Shown: positions 52,801-55,800 of the stretch, in pieces
Layout of the letters: the number at the start of each line of letters is the position of its first letter
How positions within the stretch are numbered: the stretch's first letter is position 1
NCBI RefSeq assembly: GCF_964340395.1
Contig: NC_135562.1
Location: forward strand, 16,873,485 to 16,937,484
From: Glandiceps talaboti
Lineage: Eukaryota > Hemichordata > Enteropneusta > Spengelidae
Length of the DNA: 64,000 bases
Reading direction: 5' to 3'
The notes under the pieces: model-generated
Database searches by the model: none
Told to the model about the DNA's origin: nothing
The model's input: only the letters and a program-made list of their open reading frames with translations
Translations under genes and position numbers: made by a program

Positions 52801-55800
52801 TAATGTTGCTATGTAAAATTATCATTAACAACCATTCCCTAAATATCTAATGTTGCTATGTAAAATTAGCTATGGAGAGAAGACTTCATTATAATATATC
52901 ATCATATTGATGTGAAATTTATTGCAAGTGGTTAGATTCACAACAATGAAAGGACAATATCAACCATGAAAATTTGTCATCACAACTAAATTGGAAAACA
53001 CAACAAGGAAGATAAATGGAGATCAATGATAAATTGTTACACATTATAAAAGTATATATTATTGATTTAACGTGACAAAAATCGAACATGGTAACAGTTA
53101 CATCAACATGAAAGTCTTGGATTGACAAATAATTGTGATACATGTATAGATGTTATGATCTATGTACTTGAAGGGCATCAGTTATCTCCAGGCGTTTAAA
53201 TCTGCAATGATTGTATACTGTGTGTGAACATGATAAGCAAATATTTATGCTGCATATCGAATCGGCAAGTTATGCTTGCTAAACACCCATTGTTGATTAG
53301 AATATAATTTGATGGTGTTAGGGACAGAATAGACAAAACTTTTTTGTTGATTGGCTTGTTTCTCTTATAAGGCTACCATAGCAACAGACTGTAAACTGGC
53401 GATATATAAAAGCTGTATGGTTTGCATGATCATTGATGTGTAAATTTTAGTTTGTTGTTACATTGCAACTTCCCGTAGTTTATGCCTCTGCACTGTTACA
53501 TGTACATGTAGTTAGATCAGTTACCATTAGATACTAAAGTCAGTTCTGACATTCAATAGATTGCTTGTTCATGGTTTGATAGGATTGTACACGTAGTATG
53601 TGCCTTGGACATAAATCTCATAAACTTTTCCTGTTACCTTGCATTCTCACAAATATTCAAAACATTCTAAGTTAAAATCAAGAAAAACAAATCAAGTGTC
53701 ACTATGCCATTTTTAAATAGAGGTCAAAAAACGATACCAAAACCATTTTAGAATCCAATATGGCCTCTTAACACTATGCTTTGAAAACTGTTTAGAAATA
53801 AAAGATTGTTGATTTCCTTGAATTTTTGAATGGCAAATCTCCATTCTTTTTCATTATTTCACAGTGTCTTTGCTAAAGTGTGGGAACACCCAGTAACAGA
53901 CAGGGGTACATTTGGTAAAAGTGGTATTAGTTCCCATACGTTGTAATGTAATTTTGGTGGGAACCCCAGTAAAATGACTGGGGAACTCACTTACTGCCTT
54001 TAAAAAAAAAAAAAAAAAATTTTGATATGGCAAAGTTTGGATTGGTTTTAAGGACTTTGATTGTCAGTGAAATTGATCCCAAGGCGCATTCTACCTTCAG
54101 AGTAAACATTTTTAGCATTGATTCTATGTGTTTAATGAAAATTAATCAAAAAGGAAATAGACTCAGCTAGCTTACAGTGTTTTCTGAAAAAGACATGGAT
54201 GATAAGTATCTTATATCAATACATCCTTATAGAACGCAGAGTCCAAAATCAACCAACCCATGTGTGGTGTCACTGCACGAAAGGGTGGCTTTTCTGGTGT
54301 CATGCATGATGGTTACACAACAGAATTACTGTGAATACGGAATTGCTGCAATTCTGTTGTGTTACTGTCATGTATACGGAACCAGTTATATTTTTGACCA
54401 TTTCCACAGTGAGATCACACAGGACATAATTGTTGCTTTTGGTTTCTAACCACAGAAGGATGTTTGATACAAGTTTCTTATCAACCATATCCAACTCAGA
54501 AATAACTGTTATGGTCATTCTCATTCTGCAGTTTGGTTAATTGTAATGTACTTTTAGATGGACTAGATGAATGTATATGCCCACTGCGGATTTTCAAATA
54601 TATCTCATTTTGTTGGTCTTTTTCTTTGTCTTCTGTGTTTGTTTGAAATGTTACAGGATATCGTTGTCACAGATGAAGAAAGGGAAATGGTTATGGTGCT
54701 CGCTCCCTTCATGAACCCTTCTCCTTATTCAGTATGTCAGGTATGTTGCCATGGAGACAGTACCCATCTGTATCTCATTTAGTGTTTACCATACTGTGAA
54801 ATACCATGCCAATAATAAAATGGTAGTATTCAAGAATGGTTAGGCGTACCATAATTGTACTTGTAATAAGCCAAAGAATTGCCACTACATGTACGCTAAG
54901 CTAATTGTTGTAAAGTAGGCTCCTTAAAAGGATGGATGGTTGATGTAGCATGTGTCCTCTTCAACACAGCCTGAGGTTTATGTGATTCAAATCATAATTT
55001 GTAATAGACAACATGCTAGAAGCTGATTGGTTCACTATTAAAGTCACATGATGTGTATGTTATGCTTATCATATCAAGTTTATAATACCTGGATGTGACT
55101 TTAAGTTATCCATACATACTGAAATTTGACCTTTGTACAAATGACCTCAAACCTGAAAAATTGATATGCTAATTTATGCAGATTTTTCCTTACGGTTGCA
55201 GATGGCAAAAAATGTTTAATGTGAAGTACTGAGTTCACATGATGTGTAAGGAATGCTTGCCAGGTAGACCACCCAGCCTACTGCAGCTAGTCCTTAAATG
55301 CCCATTTATGATGAATAAAAACTTTGCGATAACACTTCATATTTGTGTCATTCTAAATCATCTGTGTCAGACAAGTTCATTGTTAATGATATTTAATTTA
55401 ACATATTGATAGATATAAATAGAGTTTACATTATGGCTATTCATATGAATCATATTTATATAAATTTCAGTTTTTAACATATGTACAGTTAAGTCTTTAA
55501 ATAATGTGTACAAAAACAGTGAGTCAATTTTATACATTATGTTCAATATATGTTTAATATTTTTTTCGTTTTCATATCACTTGTAGTGGACTTCGTTGCC
55601 ACGGATATTTCGTTTATTTCGAGCCCTTGGTCTAAGTTATTTGATGATTACAGATGATGACAACAAGGTAAGATACATGTAATATGTCTTTATATTGATA
55701 CTTTGGATGGGAACAATTTGAATTCACCACAATGTTCACACTGAAGAATGGTTAGAAAGCATGTGTAACAACACAGTGTTCATTTATATCTCTGATATGC

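Larger units (their letters stand above)
48021..54656 (+). other. Intron 18, 6.6 kb
   Basis: Holds a TIR element (48061-48554), a dispersed repeat copy (49024-49340), a candidate alternative terminal exon (49922-50074) with AATAAA sites downstream, a G-run tract (51611-51630), the 41-bp array (52171-52870), and an (A)n run at 54001. 52870-54600 contains no recognised gene. Confidence 0.8.
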
